Source: Paramacrobiotus metropolitanus
Taxonomy: Eukaryota > Tardigrada > Eutardigrada > Parachela > Macrobiotidae
DNA length: 64,000 nucleotides
Reading direction: 5' to 3'
NCBI RefSeq assembly: GCF_019649055.1
Contig: NW_026570244.1
Location: 744,001 to 808,000, forward strand
Shown: in pieces, positions 1-11,890 of the stretch
How the letters are laid out: the number at the start of each line of letters is the position of its first letter
Position numbering within the stretch: position 1 is the stretch's first letter
Program-made: the position numbers and the translations under genes
The notes under the pieces: model-generated
Told to the model about the DNA's origin: nothing
Databases searched by the model: none
The model's input: only the letters and a program-made list of their open reading frames with translations

Positions 1-305
1 CGCATTCATTAATTTACGTCGCTGATCATAGTTGACCCGTATTACAGGAAACTAATAATTGGAATTTTCAGTCTTTATTACAGGGAAATAACTGGAATTT
101 TTAATCCACAATAGTTAACCGTTTGACTGACTATGACCGCTGACTACTGCTCAATCTGCAGAATTCAGATCCTTATCGGCACTTAAATTGCAAAGTGTGA
201 GAATAAAGGAAAAATGACATCAAGTGTCAACAAACAAGTAAAACGGCGTGACTCACGTGTTAGAACCACGTTCTTGACCATTATTACGGCTCTTAAGAGT
301 TCACA

Positions 306-1323
306 TTACGCAAAAATTCCGCACTGGCGTTCGTCGGCTTCGGCTTCCTCGTCGTCTTCGTCATCCTCCATCGAAGACCGACTATCACCATCTTCGCTTC
401 GAAAATCATCATCATCCTGGTCCATTTGATCATCCGCATTAGCTAGATGTTCTTCATTCCCAAGGTCAGCAAAATTGGTCTCGCTGTGCTTTCTGTCCGG
501 CAGCGGCAATGGAGCCACTACAAGCTCATCCGTGAAGTCTCCCTTTTTATTGAGTGCATCCCGCTCATGTTGCGGCTTGACTTTCAGTTTATTCAACTCG
601 CCCATAATATTTTTATGGGCATAGCCAAGCAAATCAGCCAAGGCCGGAGACCGGACGTCCACGTTCCACAAACGACGGGAAAACGTGTATCGCCCATTTT
701 TCATGATGGGCAGCAGTTTCACTGAATTGGCAGTTGGGCAGAACACTTGATATATTATTCCAACATCTGGCTTCATAATCCAAACGGTCCAGTTAACACC
801 TGCACCGGAGGAACCCCACAAAAACTTCCACTCATGCAGAATGAGCGCATTCAACAGCTTGCGATCGCAAAATCGCTCTAGCAGCTGTTCACCTGCCTCT
901 CTGCGTCGACTTTCAACAGCTAAAAACTCTTTGCTGACTTTTGCTGACTTATTGACCCACACGTAGCCGGGCTTGCTTTCGTGGATCCAGACCACGAGTG
1001 AGTCAGCAATCTGCTTTTTACCATTTGGTGCAACATGGATTGCCAGATGCATTCTTCCTATTGGTTCAACAGGCTATTGTCAGAAGGGGAATTAGCTCTT
1101 TGCTGAGTGTTTATTGCTTACCTCTGTTATCAGAATAATGGCTTTCTGGGCCAACCGTCATCCAGTGGTGGGGCTCCGTTTTGTTTCTCTCTCGAGTCAA
1201 AACGGGCAACACACTATTTGCGAACTCCGAAGTTAACAACTGAAGAGTGTTTTCGTCATCAGACAGCCTCAATAAGCATGTTCCGGCGTTGTCCGGCACT
1301 TTCACGGCATAGCCTGGATGAGC
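306..1323 (-). CDS. Unknown acidic-tail protein, paralogue 1 (3' two exons visible)
   Basis: I do not recognise this family. Two exons can be defined: 1323-1122 (starts AHPGY after a TTCCAG acceptor, ends at a GTAAGC donor) and 1057-306 (stop included). They join in phase 1 to give G-R-M-H. The same intron at the same codon is present in the paralogue at 40741-41783, which supports both models. Shared blocks are VGPESHY, IHESKPG, WGSSGAG, FCP, YAH and KLKVKP. The C-terminus is a long Asp/Glu tail with interspersed serines, typical of a nuclear or chaperone-like acidic tail (inference). No signal peptide or membrane segment is visible in this part. The first coding exon is not identified; it probably lies between 1330 and 1820. 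The frame is open throughout, so this may be a working gene. Confidence 0.6.
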
Positions 1324-1639
1324 CTGGAATAAAAATGTACCAAGTAGAACCGCTTTGCTTGCCCATATTTGTTGTTGTATTGCGGAAAACAGAGACCACT
1401 GTCATGAGCTTACCAGTTTAGGAATATTTCCGACTGGTGCCACACGGTTGCGTACTGTATCCATTGGACAGTGACTTAATGATAGCAACACCCAAGAAAA
1501 AAATTTTCTTAAACGCAGAAACGACTAACACATATAGAGAGACCACTTGTCAACATCATTCAAAAAATGCCAACATTAATTCCGAGAAGACTGTCAAATG
1601 TGAGAAACAGCACCTCGTACAAAAAAACCTGCGATTCTC

Positions 1640-1850
1640 AGTTAACACTTAACTGTATCTGCTCCCGAAATGGCGAGACCGAAACTGTTGCCGACCGACC
1701 GACCGACCGAGCTTTATTCCGACCGTAACCGATCGCATGCTCACTGCACTTCCATTCCGGTCGGGCTTCGGCGCCCTTCGACCGGTTCGCCCCTAAGGTG
1801 AAAACGGCGCTCACGGCCATTGGATAAGAATAAAATTTGGGGCGGTACTG
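1640..1850 (-). promoter_or_regulatory. Probable 5' region of acidic-tail paralogue 1
   Basis: This GC-rich block contains a CCGA tandem run (about 1690-1712) and, on the minus strand, an ATCCAAT (CCAAT-box-like) motif near 1823. It matches 42140-42310, upstream of the second paralogue, including the CCAAT-like motif and CCGGTCGGGCTTCGG. Conservation of the block at the same place upstream of both paralogues suggests a promoter or 5' UTR. A 60-codon open frame here is not matched in the other copy, so I treat it as non-coding. Confidence 0.4.
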
Positions 1851-1859
1851 TTGAAAACA

Positions 1860-2460
1860 GTCACAGCAAAACCAGTAGTCCAGTACATGTCACCGTGAAC
1901 GTAACTGAGTTTTCACAAGATAATTTGTTATTGGCCTACGCTGTTCTGTATCTTGTGTACCAATCTTTGGCTCTCATTTAATTATTTACTTATGACTATT
2001 TTTGGTTTAGTTATCCCCGGAATATATATTCAATGCAGTTTCTCGGAGGATTTTGAAAAAGTATGGATGACCAGGATGAGGAATCGGAATGACACGAAAC
2101 ACTGGTAAGGACAAGGGAGCATGGGGATGATATAGTTTGAATGCTTGTTGTTAGTGACTACTGACTAGTCGCTCTCTGTATGCTCAGCATCGCTCTCTCC
2201 TTCTACATTCATGACGAAGAATTGTTTTGCTAACGTGGATGAACCTTCTTTTTAAACGATAGAGCCTTGTTGATAGAAGTTGCGGTGTCGTAATGCTTTA
2301 CAATGGTTGAATAACCACGGGGAACCTCGCGTCTCTGTGCGTCCAGTTTTGTGTTGCATCTGTTTTTTACCATTTATGGAAGCGGTAACTACTCGTCTAC
2401 TCCCAGAAATGTTCAAAAAATATCGGTATTTAAGCATATAAATATCCAAGTAAAATAATA
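1860..2460. other. No gene seen
   Basis: AT-rich intergenic sequence. No open frame matches anything else in the window, and I see no repeat or RNA signal. Confidence 0.4.
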
Positions 2461-2479
2461 TAAAGATTCTAAGATTTGA

Positions 2480-3420
2480 TTGCAGAAACTGTGCTGCGCA
2501 AATTTGCCGCTGTGTGGTGAGACCAGACGATACAGCCCGCAAAGTGAAAATCAACATCCCACTGCCAACACAGGGAAGAGCTCGTGTTCGAGATCATCCA
2601 ATGGCATATGCCGCTGGCGGTGGCCCTCTCCGTGTGTGGAGGGGGAGCGGGACCGGGGACTGCACAGTATGGCGGCGGGGGCGCGCTCCCCCTGGGAAGA
2701 CGGCCTCCGGGAAGAAGCTGACGGCGGAACACCTGCGCAAGCGCAACGCCAGATCGACGAGATCATCCAGCGCAGTCTGCCGGTGGCGGTGGCCACCAGC
2801 AGTGGCAGCAGAGTCGATCGGGGCTTCGCCTGTCAATACCGATTACCGACTACCGTCGGCCTCACAGACCGAACACCTCGCAGTGTTTACGGCGCGGCAT
2901 CTGCCATTCATCGTCCAGCTTGTGCTTTGGACTCTAATCTTGAACCGGTTTATGCACCTCACAACATGGCAAGCAACATTGTAGAACGCCGTCAGCTGCT
3001 CGCAGGAAGCGCCACGGGTTGGTAGGGCTAACCAGTCAGTCTATGTATCGTCCAGTATAAGAGTGACCGCCGGTGTGTGTTGCAGAAGCTGAAAGCGCTA
3101 GAGGACCGCATTCCCGTTCCCCCCGGCAAGCGGTACGTGGGATGGTACAAATGTTCCTATCCAAGTACGTTATTAAGGTCACCTGCGTGAGACGTTGCTG
3201 GCCAGTTGGCCGTGCGGCTGGCCCAGGAGGTGACACATTCGGTGCTTTCGGTTCGCACACTACCATTGTCCTGTGCTTTCGCAGTGATGCTCCGTGGTGA
3301 CTCGGCAGTGCTTCCGGCGGAGCGACGCCATCTCGCGAATCCGTGCGTCTGACGAAGCACGTGCTGTGCCGATATGTCTGCTTCTGTAATCTGTAAATGT
3401 GCTTTTCGCTTCATTATTTA
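2480..3420 (+). pseudogene. ZF-A: degenerate fragment of the five-finger gene family
   Basis: Remnants of the ZF family in correct order. An exon-2-like piece starts near 2486 after TTGCAG; its RPDDTARK is recognisable against RPDYKAKK of other copies, but in a shifted frame. An exon-7-like piece starts at 3088 (KLKALEDRIP, nearly identical to ZF-D). The terminal exon follows CTTTCGCAG at about 3287 and begins with TGA as in ZF-D, ZF-F and ZF-I. Exons 3 to 6 are missing or unrecognisable. The stretch 2590-2830 is GC-rich and holds an internal near-duplication (GATCATCCA...TGGCGGTGGCC, twice). The 3' flank (3300-3780) aligns with the 3' flanks of ZF-D (17860-18150) and ZF-F (36670-36990), so these three form a subgroup. 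Confidence 0.55.
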
Positions 3421-4156
3421 CGGCAGAAATTAAAGTAAACAAAACTGTTACGACTTGATGTGGCGGCATAATACATTCATTATGAACCGCCACTGAGGGC
3501 GCAAACAACCAACTGATTGTTGTCAACAGGACAACAAGGGCATGCTGCTATCGCAGTTGTCATGCAGTCGGACAAAACACACAGGTCACTAAAGGACAGC
3601 ACATTCTCGTGACGTCAGTGCCACTGCACTACGCCACAAAACAATCAACCAGTTGGTAGACGGCCCTTCTCGCCACCCTTTGCCCAACTTTGTCGGCGGA
3701 CGGCTCCTGGAAGTCCTTTTGCGTTTGCGGTTGTTTCTTGCCAATGCCGAATTAATTGTTTTTGTGCTGGTGTTGAAAAATGCTCTTAAGCACTTTGTAT
3801 GTATACAACTAATGCAGATAGTCGCAAAGAGGGTGAGCACTAGGCAGTTTTCTTTTGTGCTATCCCGTGAATGTGAAAACGCTCTTTGACTTCTCGAGAC
3901 GATCGGGCTTTCTCTAACTGTTTGTAAATACCCGAACCGAAAAATGATAAAAACAGTGGGACAGAAGTCACAGAAAATCCAATATGAAACCGGGCCACAG
4001 AATTTCTGCAACAGCGGATCAGCGGCGAAATCTAACGATGGAATGCGGCATCTAGCCCGGGAACGGCTGACGACTTTGTCACACGTCTGCAAAGCGCACG
4101 CACATTGATGATTCTCCTGCTACATACCAATCCAATCAGAACAAGCATAATAAAAC

Positions 4157-5779
4157 GGCCTGCGCTGAAAGTCTGAGTCTGATTCTGAATGCTAAAAGTA
4201 TGAGTCTGAATATTAAAAGTCTGATTCTGATTCCTGGAACTCTGAATCTGAATACCAAACTCTGAATCTAAATAATAAGACACCTGGATCTGGCAGGTGA
4301 CGACGCGAGTCTCTAATTAAAATTATAATGCAGTTGTGTCAAGACAATAATTAATGGCTTGTATAAACAACGCTTATTTATGCAAGTAATTATAGATTAG
4401 TATTATTACTGTAGGCGGTGGGAACTGCTCGTGAACAACAGCATGGGGCGCAGGACAGAGACATTACGAAGACGTTTGTGCGGTAAAAAAGTATTGTTTT
4501 GCGTCCAGTGTATGATCAGATAGCCGGTAATTCCTCTGAATTTATCGAACGAGCCTGTGCCAGCATAATATATGGCCATGTAAATGTGCTTTTATGTTGC
4601 ATACTGTGCATAGAATTATGGGAATACCCGTATATGCGGTAATTATACGTTCCATTTCCGACTTAATCTGCTGCAAAGTGCAAACGTAGTTGTACGGTGC
4701 TACAGTACTTCCTGAGCTTACATATTAGGCTTTCCTTTTGAAAGAACCTGTATCAGTTATTTGTTAACTGCATTTTTCTTACATGTTGATCGATGTTTCC
4801 AATTTTGCTGTTTAAATACATAGCTTTGCCGGCTATCCATAAAATAATTGATAAAACAAAATTAGTAATCCAGTAAAGCTGGTCTGAACTGATCAATTTA
4901 CAGTATACCAAATAGATATACTGGTTTTGACAGAATTTTGGAATTGCTGCACTTTATCGCAGATGTCAACGTACGGTAGCCATCACAAGTTGAACCACCA
5001 AATCAGTATGCGGAAAAGACTGAAAATTCATTCATTCAGTGATTCAGTCCATCAACGGCACCTGATTAACCGATTAAAGTATCGCGCAGTTTCACGCTGA
5101 ACCGCAAGGCATATTCCATCGGTTTGCCTTCTACATTAGATCTGGAAGTACTTACAGTACTGTGATTGTTTTTTAACGCGCCTCGTCATTCTTTTTTTTG
5201 TGGTACTTTGCGCAAACGGCCAACAACTATGTGACCTTTAAAATTTCGTATGTACTCTGTATTGCTGTTAACACTTTATACGAATAAATGGAACTTGTAA
5301 GTGTTGCGTATGTGTATTCCCCTTACTCTATGCACACTATATAGTAATTGCGCTGTTATGTTGCATATATGCAACATAACAGCGCATTTACATGGGCGTA
5401 TATTATGCTGGCACAGGCTCGTTCGGTAAATTCAGAAGAATTACGGGCTATCTTATCCTACACTGGACGCAAAACAATATTTTTTTACCGCACAAACGTA
5501 TTCATAACGTCTCTGTCAGGCGCCCCGTGTACCGCCTAATACCAATTTACAATGTATAATTGCTCGTATAGATAGCTGTTATCACCAGAGCTTTTAATTA
5601 TTGTCTGCAACTGCATTATAATTCTTATGACTCACCTGCCAGACCTAGGTGTCTTATTATTCAGATTCGGTTTGGTATTCAGATTCAGAGTTCCAGGAAT
5701 CAGAATCAGACTTTTAATATTCAGACTCAGACTTTTAGCATACAGAATCAGATTCAGACTCAGACTTTCAGCGCAGGCC
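4157..5779. mobile_element. Long-TIR foldback transposon, Mutator-like or hAT-like MITE
   Basis: The two ends are imperfect inverted repeats of about 500 bp (about 4157-4655 and 5285-5779), both starting GGCCTGCGCTGAAAG. The outer 130 bp of each arm consist of degenerate CTGATTCTGA-type short repeats. Directly outside lies the same 9-bp sequence TAATAAAAC at 4148-4156 and 5780-5788, a perfect target-site duplication. The right arm contains a perfect 36-bp palindrome at 5350-5385 that the left arm lacks. The roughly 630-bp core has no transposase-like frame, so the element is non-autonomous. A 9-bp duplication plus long TIRs is typical of Mutator-like elements; hAT (8 bp) is the alternative. 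Confidence 0.85.
5350..5385. repeat. Perfect 36-bp palindrome
   Basis: GCGCTGTTATGTTGCATA followed immediately by its exact reverse complement. It sits inside the right arm of the foldback element and probably arose by local duplication-inversion of the TTATGTTGCAT sequence, which occurs once in the left arm. Confidence 0.9.
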
Positions 5780-6396
5780 TAATAAAACAATCAGAAGTAT
5801 TCTTAAAGTCTGAATAAACTGATGCGAATGCGAAAACTCAGGGCGTGCTGCTAGCGAAAAATGTTTTTGATGCTGCCGGCGGAAATTAAAGATTCATGAC
5901 GTCACTGAACGATTGTGATTGGCTAGCCTTTTTCGTCCCGTTTGGAATCATGTCTTGCTCGGCAGCATGGCTCTGGCAAGCAGCTTGTGATGTTGCCAAA
6001 AACTTAAAATTTTGGCAACATCGTTTTGGGGTGTGGGGGGACGCTGGGGGTTGTTGCCGAACATGTCCGAAATTCAGATTGTGTTTGTGTCATTGCTCAC
6101 CTACTACCGTCTTGCAATTACGAATATCGCCGTTTGAATTTACAACTTTACCGTGCAGGTTCCTTTGGATTTTCTCATACGCACAGGGTTTTTTTAAGTA
6201 GAATTGCCTGCTTCTACAAAATTGAAGCTGCTTTGAAAAAGCTGGGCGTATATTGAATCAACGCTGCAACTTGAAATTTGCACTCAAACGGCAGCTTGTT
6301 TTCGCATTCCCGTCACTGTTCAATAACTCTAAAGTACCGTACAGTAGTAAAATATCAGATTCTATCTACGCCGGTGGGCGGTAACTAAAGGAACCT

Positions 6397-6411
6397 GCCG
6401 CACCGGGGGGC
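6397..6411 (+). promoter_or_regulatory. Conserved GC-rich upstream motif of ZF-B
   Basis: GCCGCACCGGGGGGC, about 220 bp before the ZF-B start. The motif or its reverse complement recurs upstream of ZF-C (about 12944-12960), ZF-D (16659-16676), ZF-E (28660-28678), ZF-F (31343-31358), ZF-G (55678-55694) and ZF-I (59644-59660). It stands out in AT-rich surroundings, so a core-promoter or factor-binding role is likely (inference). Its orientation relative to the gene differs between copies. Confidence 0.5.
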
Positions 6412-6625
6412 GTGTAGTCATTCCGTTAGCATGAATCATCTCAAATTCATCCGCCATGGGCTGGGCTGATGGGCCATGATCCATGCGTGTTGCAGTTGCA
6501 GAGCAGTGTGCACTGTGCAGAGCTGAAATTTCGATAAATTGCATTCACAATTTCTTGTTTGTTTCTGCTCGTTCCAGAGTGGTACTATCACTGTTTTGTT
6601 GGTGTAAAAATCAGCCTAAAGAGTT

Positions 6626-9600
6626 ATGGACGCCATATCCGATTCGGCGACTGTGTTGCCGTCTGCGGAGGACGCTGATGATCACACTGATCAGGGAATC
6701 GGAGAAGAAGCGCGCACCTGCGTTTCGCCAAGCGACGCTGCCGTCGACCGAGCAGCTCACAGCGATTACGGTTCCTCATCAGCCAAGTCATCGCCGGACA
6801 CCAGCCAGGGGAAGAAAAATCTCCAACAGACTGTTATCGAAGAGGAGAAAGTATTGGAACAAAACTGGGGATGTGCGAAGCACGTAAAGAATGTCTCGGC
6901 AGACATGGAGGTTAAGAATACACCGATGATTAATTAATTATGATTTGTTATCCCCTTTGTCTTTGTGACTTTTTAAATATTGGAGTAACCCTGTAACTTC
7001 GTTCAGCTTAAGTGAGATGGACAGCGTCGCAAAGATTCGGCAAGAATACTGTAACATTCCACTTTTCATCCTTAAGCAGCGATTTCGTGGCTGTTTAGGG
7101 TTTCCATGTGCGATTCTTGAAAACTGGGTTTCTGTCATCTTAGGACTTAGTACAAACATTGTAAAGCGTTATTGATATAACTGTTATTGCAGAAATTCTG
7201 TGACGCCTTGAAGAGACCCGACTACAAGGCGAAGAAGCTGAACATGAGCATCCGCGACAAAATCGTCGTGCGGGCTTCCAAAATTGCGGACCACGTGCTC
7301 GTCATGGGCACTGTCAGTGTAAGCGTGGAAGTTGAATGGTATCCAACTGTAACTGTGGACCTGTGGTCGAGCTTTATACTGCAACCTACGATAACAGATC
7401 TTCGATGCGCTAGCTGTACGGTGACTCGAAGATTTGTATTGTGGGCTGCAGTATAATGCTCGCCCAAAAAGTAGGTACTGTAGATTATCTACAATAGACA
7501 TCTCGATGAATTGCATGAGCGTAAACAGGCGCTTCCCTGTTCGAGCAATTTGCATGATTGCATCCGATGCGCTGTGCTGGGTTGCTGTTGTACAGTCTCC
7601 GACCTGTACGTAGTATACAATTTTCACAAATGTTTGATCCGCAGACAGGATGTCTAATTTCCACATTTTTGTCATCGCTAATCTTTCACCGCAGTTCATG
7701 CTGGATCCGCTGCCGTGTCCGTACGCCGAGCAGACGGAGGCTTGCAAAGACTTCCGCGCGACGGCCCCGTACATCCTGAAGGCGCATCTGCAGGCCAAAC
7801 ACGATCTGCGCAACGTCATCTTGAATTTTGTGTGTCCGTGTCCGGCCAAGTTCAACGGCCAGCAGAGCTGCCCGGTGGTGCGCTTCGATCCTGGCCAAGT
7901 ACATATGCGGGAGCATCTGGGGAAGTACCACCGGAAGTACTACGCCGCGGTGACGGATGCTCTGGTGGCGGCTGACAGTGAGGAAGACGATCCGCAGCTC
8001 GTGCAGGTAGTGCGCGTCGGGTTGGAATATGTTGTTACGGTTTAACCGGTGAATTTGGCTTATCACTGGCAGAAACACGAGACGTTCATGCGGCGCACCC
8101 GCCGCCTGTTCTTCCCGGGCTGGACGCGCCGCAAGGAGGAGCTCTTCCCCAGCCAGATCATCCCGGACAAGGTCGTCATTCCCACGAAAATCAGCGAGGT
8201 GGGTGGCGCAGCGTGTTGGCTGTTAGTGTCTTCGAAGTAATCATTCCGTTGTTGCGTGCAGGAGGGCGAAATCATGTACATCTGCAACATTGACCCCTGC
8301 AGCCGACGCAAGTTCCGCCCTCCACACGCCGCTTCCGGCGTGCATACCCACGTGTGGACGGAGCATCGATCCCGACTGGACATGCGCACCAGTTTGTACC
8401 ATAAATGCCCTGCGCCGGTAAGAGCACAGCAGTGTTATAGGACGGAGTGCACACAGTACTACACGGTCGGATTTGCAGAAATGCCGGGAAATTGTGCTGG
8501 GCTGTGAGCACCAGATGGAATCCCACGTCAAGGCCGTGCACCCCGAGTTGCTGGGACCCAGGAGAGATTATTCGGAGGCCGCGAAGAAGGTTGTGCGGAA
8601 CTGTTCCCTTAGCGCCCAGTCAGTGCCGTTGTAATTGTTTAATTGGGTTTGTGTAGAAGCGGAAGGATCTGGAGGACAGCATCCCGACCGCCTGCATTGG
8701 AGCGGCCCTCGCCAACGATCAGCAGGATGACGATGACAGTCAACTGTTTCTGCATTGTTACACGTGTCCTGTCGCGGTGAGTGTGGTTTTAGTTTTTCTA
8801 TTTCTCTTATAAGGCCTCGTCCCGAATTCGAAGCGAATCTTGTTGCGATACAGCAACTCCACCTCGCGAGGTGGCTTCGCGTACCGTATCTGTAGGCGTG
8901 GCCACTGCATACAGCCACGTCGTGCGGTTGAGCAGCCGTACCAAAGCTAGATTCGCTTTGAATTGGAGACGCACCCTTAAAGATTCAGCTTGGTACAGTA
9001 CTAGTTTACTCACAGATACAATACTTTTCCTAACAAGGCGCTTTCCCGACCCTTTTCCTTTCTGATCACTTTGTGCTTGGTATCGTTAGACTCTTTCAGA
9101 AATTTCCATTGTTTTCTTTTAAAAATCCAAATTGTCCCGAAGTAAGGATTGCGGTTAAGAGATTTCCTGAGAAATCAATTTGATCAAAATGTCTCCTTTT
9201 AAGCGTTATTTAGAACACGGTGCGGTTAGGTCCATGCGTGTCTGTATGATTCCGCAACCATCTTTTATCGAAAATTGACTCAAAATTCAAAGCAGTGTTT
9301 TCTCGATAGCTATCTCCTACCCCGTTGCGCGCACTGACATCCATTGATTGCATCCGAATCAATGCAATCTGCGACGCTGGCGCGCGCGCGCGCGATATAA
9401 CAAAACAACGTCGACAGTTATTGAGAAAACAATGCCGAATCGATTCGAGACTAGGCGCAGGTACTGCGTATCTGTACGGCGCATGCTGACCTTTTGATCC
9501 AAGTCCGCCATCATGTCTGCGTTGGCTTTCTGCGATTTTGAATTCGAATTTCTTACTCTGGGGCGATTCGATGTGTTGTAAAAATTTAGAGCCTTCTGAG

Positions 9601-10086
9601 GATTGGAAAGATGCTGATTACTAGGGAGAACCTCATCAGACGGAAACAGTTAATACGGCCTTGGAAATAAAGCTAAATACAGCTAGTACAAGTACTGTAC
9701 TAGCTGATTTATCAGACTATTTTATCAGTACCTGTTTTATCAGGCTAATGGAATTGCCCCGGGCCTGAATAGAGCCGAGTTCAACCAACGTCGTTCTGTA
9801 GCAGCGAGATCACAGTACGATGTTTTAATTGTATTTAGAATTGTGTATTATCCTTTTTTCGGGTTAGTTGCTTGGTGTAAAGTTGGCGGTATAATGCGCT
9901 GTGCGATTAAATTCAGCACCCAGCACGCTTGTTTTGGCCGTGAGGATAATCTTACTTACGTGGGCTTTTCAGAACTGCGAGGAGATGTTCATGGGTCAGG
10001 CGGAGTCGGCGCGGAAATACATGGTTTGGCACGTGGGCGCTGACCACGAGGACGAGTGGAATGTCCAAGAGGCCACAGTCAACTGA
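6626..10086 (+). CDS. ZF-B: intact five-finger C2H2-like protein, 449 aa
   Basis: Eight exons, each a multiple of three: 6626-6910, 7193-7318, 7695-8006, 8073-8198, 8262-8417, 8479-8589, 8657-8776 and 9973-10086 (TGA). All introns are GT-AG and phase 0. Exon 1 (MDAISDS) encodes a Ser/acidic N-terminus; exon 2 a basic segment (KRPDYKAKK). Exon 3 holds fingers 1 and 2 (CPYAEQTEAC...HLQAKH; CPCPAK...C...H-x4-H). Exon 4 holds the basic FFPGWTRRK block and FPSQIIPD. Exons 5-8 hold three C-x4-C...H-x4-H fingers, two split by introns between the cysteines. Probable nuclear nucleic-acid or protein binding (inference from the fingers); the exact family is unknown to me. Exons 4-7 are near identical to ZF-E. 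Intron 7 is long and carries a MITE. Confidence 0.8.
8807..8985. mobile_element. Small MITE in intron 7 of ZF-B
   Basis: Inverted ends AATTCGAAGCGAATCT (about 8824-8839) and AGATTCGCTTTGAATT (about 8949-8964) have one mismatch and are followed outward by CGTC...AAGG / CCTTA. An inner perfect 16-bp palindrome CCACCTCGCGAGGTGG lies between them. The homologous introns of ZF-C (after 15196) and ZF-E (below 19841) run straight across this point (TCTTCATGATT...), so both are empty sites. The flanks suggest a short TTA-type target duplication, but I cannot fix its length. Confidence 0.65.
9088..9960 (+). other. Rest of long intron 7 of ZF-B
   Basis: No coding signal. A short CG-dinucleotide run (GGCGCGCGCGCGCGCG) lies near 9380. 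The flanks (TTGATCCAAGTC, GGCGATT) align with the corresponding intron of ZF-C around 15540-15740, so this is shared ancestral intron sequence. Confidence 0.5.
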
Positions 10087-10089
10087 AGC

Positions 10090-10960
10090 CGGCGCCGCGG
10101 CTGTTGGAATGCGCAGTGATATTGCATAGGGCGCACTGTGCTTTCGCAGTGGCGCTGTTTTTGCTCGTCTGTGCTTCCGGATAAGCAACGTCATCTCCTA
10201 GCGAATCTGTCTCCCGGCCTAGAAACTGATGTGCCGCATAGAATTCTGTTCCTATAGTTTGTGAATGGTAGTTTTCTGTTCTTCATTTACGAGTTACGAC
10301 AGACTGTCCGCCCGTTCCCTGTTCGCAACTCTTTAAGTTTTCCAGTTTCAGTTTCTCGCTGTTTCATTAATTCGCGGACGGCTCGTGTAAGTATTTCCGG
10401 CAGTTTTTGAGCTTATTTTCTGATGATTATTTTTTTTTGTATGAACCTTTGTATAAAGGCAACAATTTTTTTGCTCTACAGTAGCATTACTGCACTTTAC
10501 CCAAGAAATAATAATTATTCGAAAAACAACTTCTAGTACGCCGTGGTATTTTGTATCATTATTATTGGTTCTGTTTGTTATATATGACGGCGAGTGACGC
10601 CACTCTGAAAGGAGAAGCATACCGTAATAACACGGTATGAATTATGAAATGCGGCCATTTGTCCATCTGTTAAATCAGCTCGTAATGCGCAATTAAATTC
10701 GAAATCTGCGGAATTTGTTACTATCACTGGTCCTTCTATTTCCACTGTACGAGTACCGACTGTATGGTTGGTCAGCAAGTACGGTAGCCCGAAGCCGCAG
10801 CCCGTTCTGAGCAATATAACCGGATAACTTGTGTACCATCAGTTTTTTGTATTTTAAAGCAGTAACAATTTTTGTTGTACGCTTTGATTAATTCTTTATT
10901 CAGGCAATAGCCAATTAAACGTAACAAAAAGCCTGCGCCGAAAGACACTAATTAAAAAGT
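10090..10960. other. 3' flank of ZF-B, no further gene
   Basis: 10090-10350 aligns with the 3' flank of ZF-C (16160-16400): CTAGCGAATCTGTCTCCCGGCCT is shared apart from minor changes, as is the GACAGACTGTCCGCCC stretch. This looks like a conserved 3' UTR. 10350-10960 is AT-rich with no recognisable gene. Confidence 0.45.
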
Positions 10961-10966
10961 TTGAAT

Positions 10967-11890
10967 TTACACATTGAAAAAACAACCAAAGTCATTACTG
11001 TCACATCCAACTTTCGGTCGCGCGTTTAATGTACCCAAGACAGCAGCCGCATTTCCTTTAACAACAGCGAGACTAAAACGTTGTCTAAGGAAAGCCGTAG
11101 ATCGAGATTCCCCGGTCACATCGCGAATCTTCCTCCCGACAAAACGTATCATCTCAGCAAATTCCGAACCAAAAGTTCCAAGGGTTTCGACTGCGAGGGT
11201 GTAGAACAGATACCCCATATCCTCCAAAATCCGTACTTCCCGCGCTTAAAGTCTTCCGCCAGCCGTGCCACGTTACCTGACTTCTTTGAGCTGGCTTTTT
11301 ACGTGCGAGGTAGCCACGGTGTCCCAGCAGGTGGCGTCCCACACTACCGCCTTTCCGTCACGCACGGGTATCAGTGTCATGCCGTCCGGTCGCTTGTTAT
11401 CCTTGTCTGACAATCCCGATGGCTCATTCTGACAGGAAAGCCCGCCGTTTCCCAGCTGCGTTTAGCAATGTTGTTCAGTTCGAGATGCCGGGACCATCGT
11501 CCTTGCTACTGGAACATGACAGCCCGTGGTGGCCGTTAGTTTCCACGTGGCTAGCACAATTGACACAGTCGTGCTCTTCAACCACAGGAAGTCCGAACCG
11601 TAATGCGACGCCAATTCTTACTTCATCGTCACGCAAGAATGTATGGAGACTTGGTGCAGGGAGAGCGTTGAGAACGTGCACGTAAGCGCTGCTTAAGCTG
11701 TAACCGTCAACTGCTACACCCGCAGCACTCAACCGGCATTGCACTGTTGTCACTGCACTCTCTCGCAGGAATTCGCCGACGCCTTCCACTGTCCCAACAC
11801 CAGCCCGATGAATCCGCCCCGCAAATGCCAGATCTGGTAGTGCTAGCCAGCCTTTGCTAGACAAAAATCCTAGAGACGCCATAAATGCCT
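10967..11890 (-). pseudogene. 5'-truncated LINE copy with restriction-like endonuclease tail
   Basis: Minus-strand frames match the C-terminal third of the LINE at 31477-34304. 11882-11475 contains a knuckle region ending GHHGLSC (compare GLHGLSC) and the segment before it. 11227-10967 contains ETLGTFG, GRKIRDVTGE and AAAVLGT (compare ETMGSCG, GRRITEQTGE and AASVLGT). The middle is frame-shifted. The RT domain is absent, as expected for 5' truncation during target-primed reverse transcription. Confidence 0.7.

Noticed and set aside
2551-2836. Overlapping minus-strand frames in the ZF-A region
   Set aside because: GC-rich local composition; no match to any other frame in the window, while the plus strand shows ZF family remnants on both sides.
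9375-9395. CG-dinucleotide run as a possible regulatory island
   Set aside because: Only about 16 bp long and inside an intron; best seen as a microsatellite.
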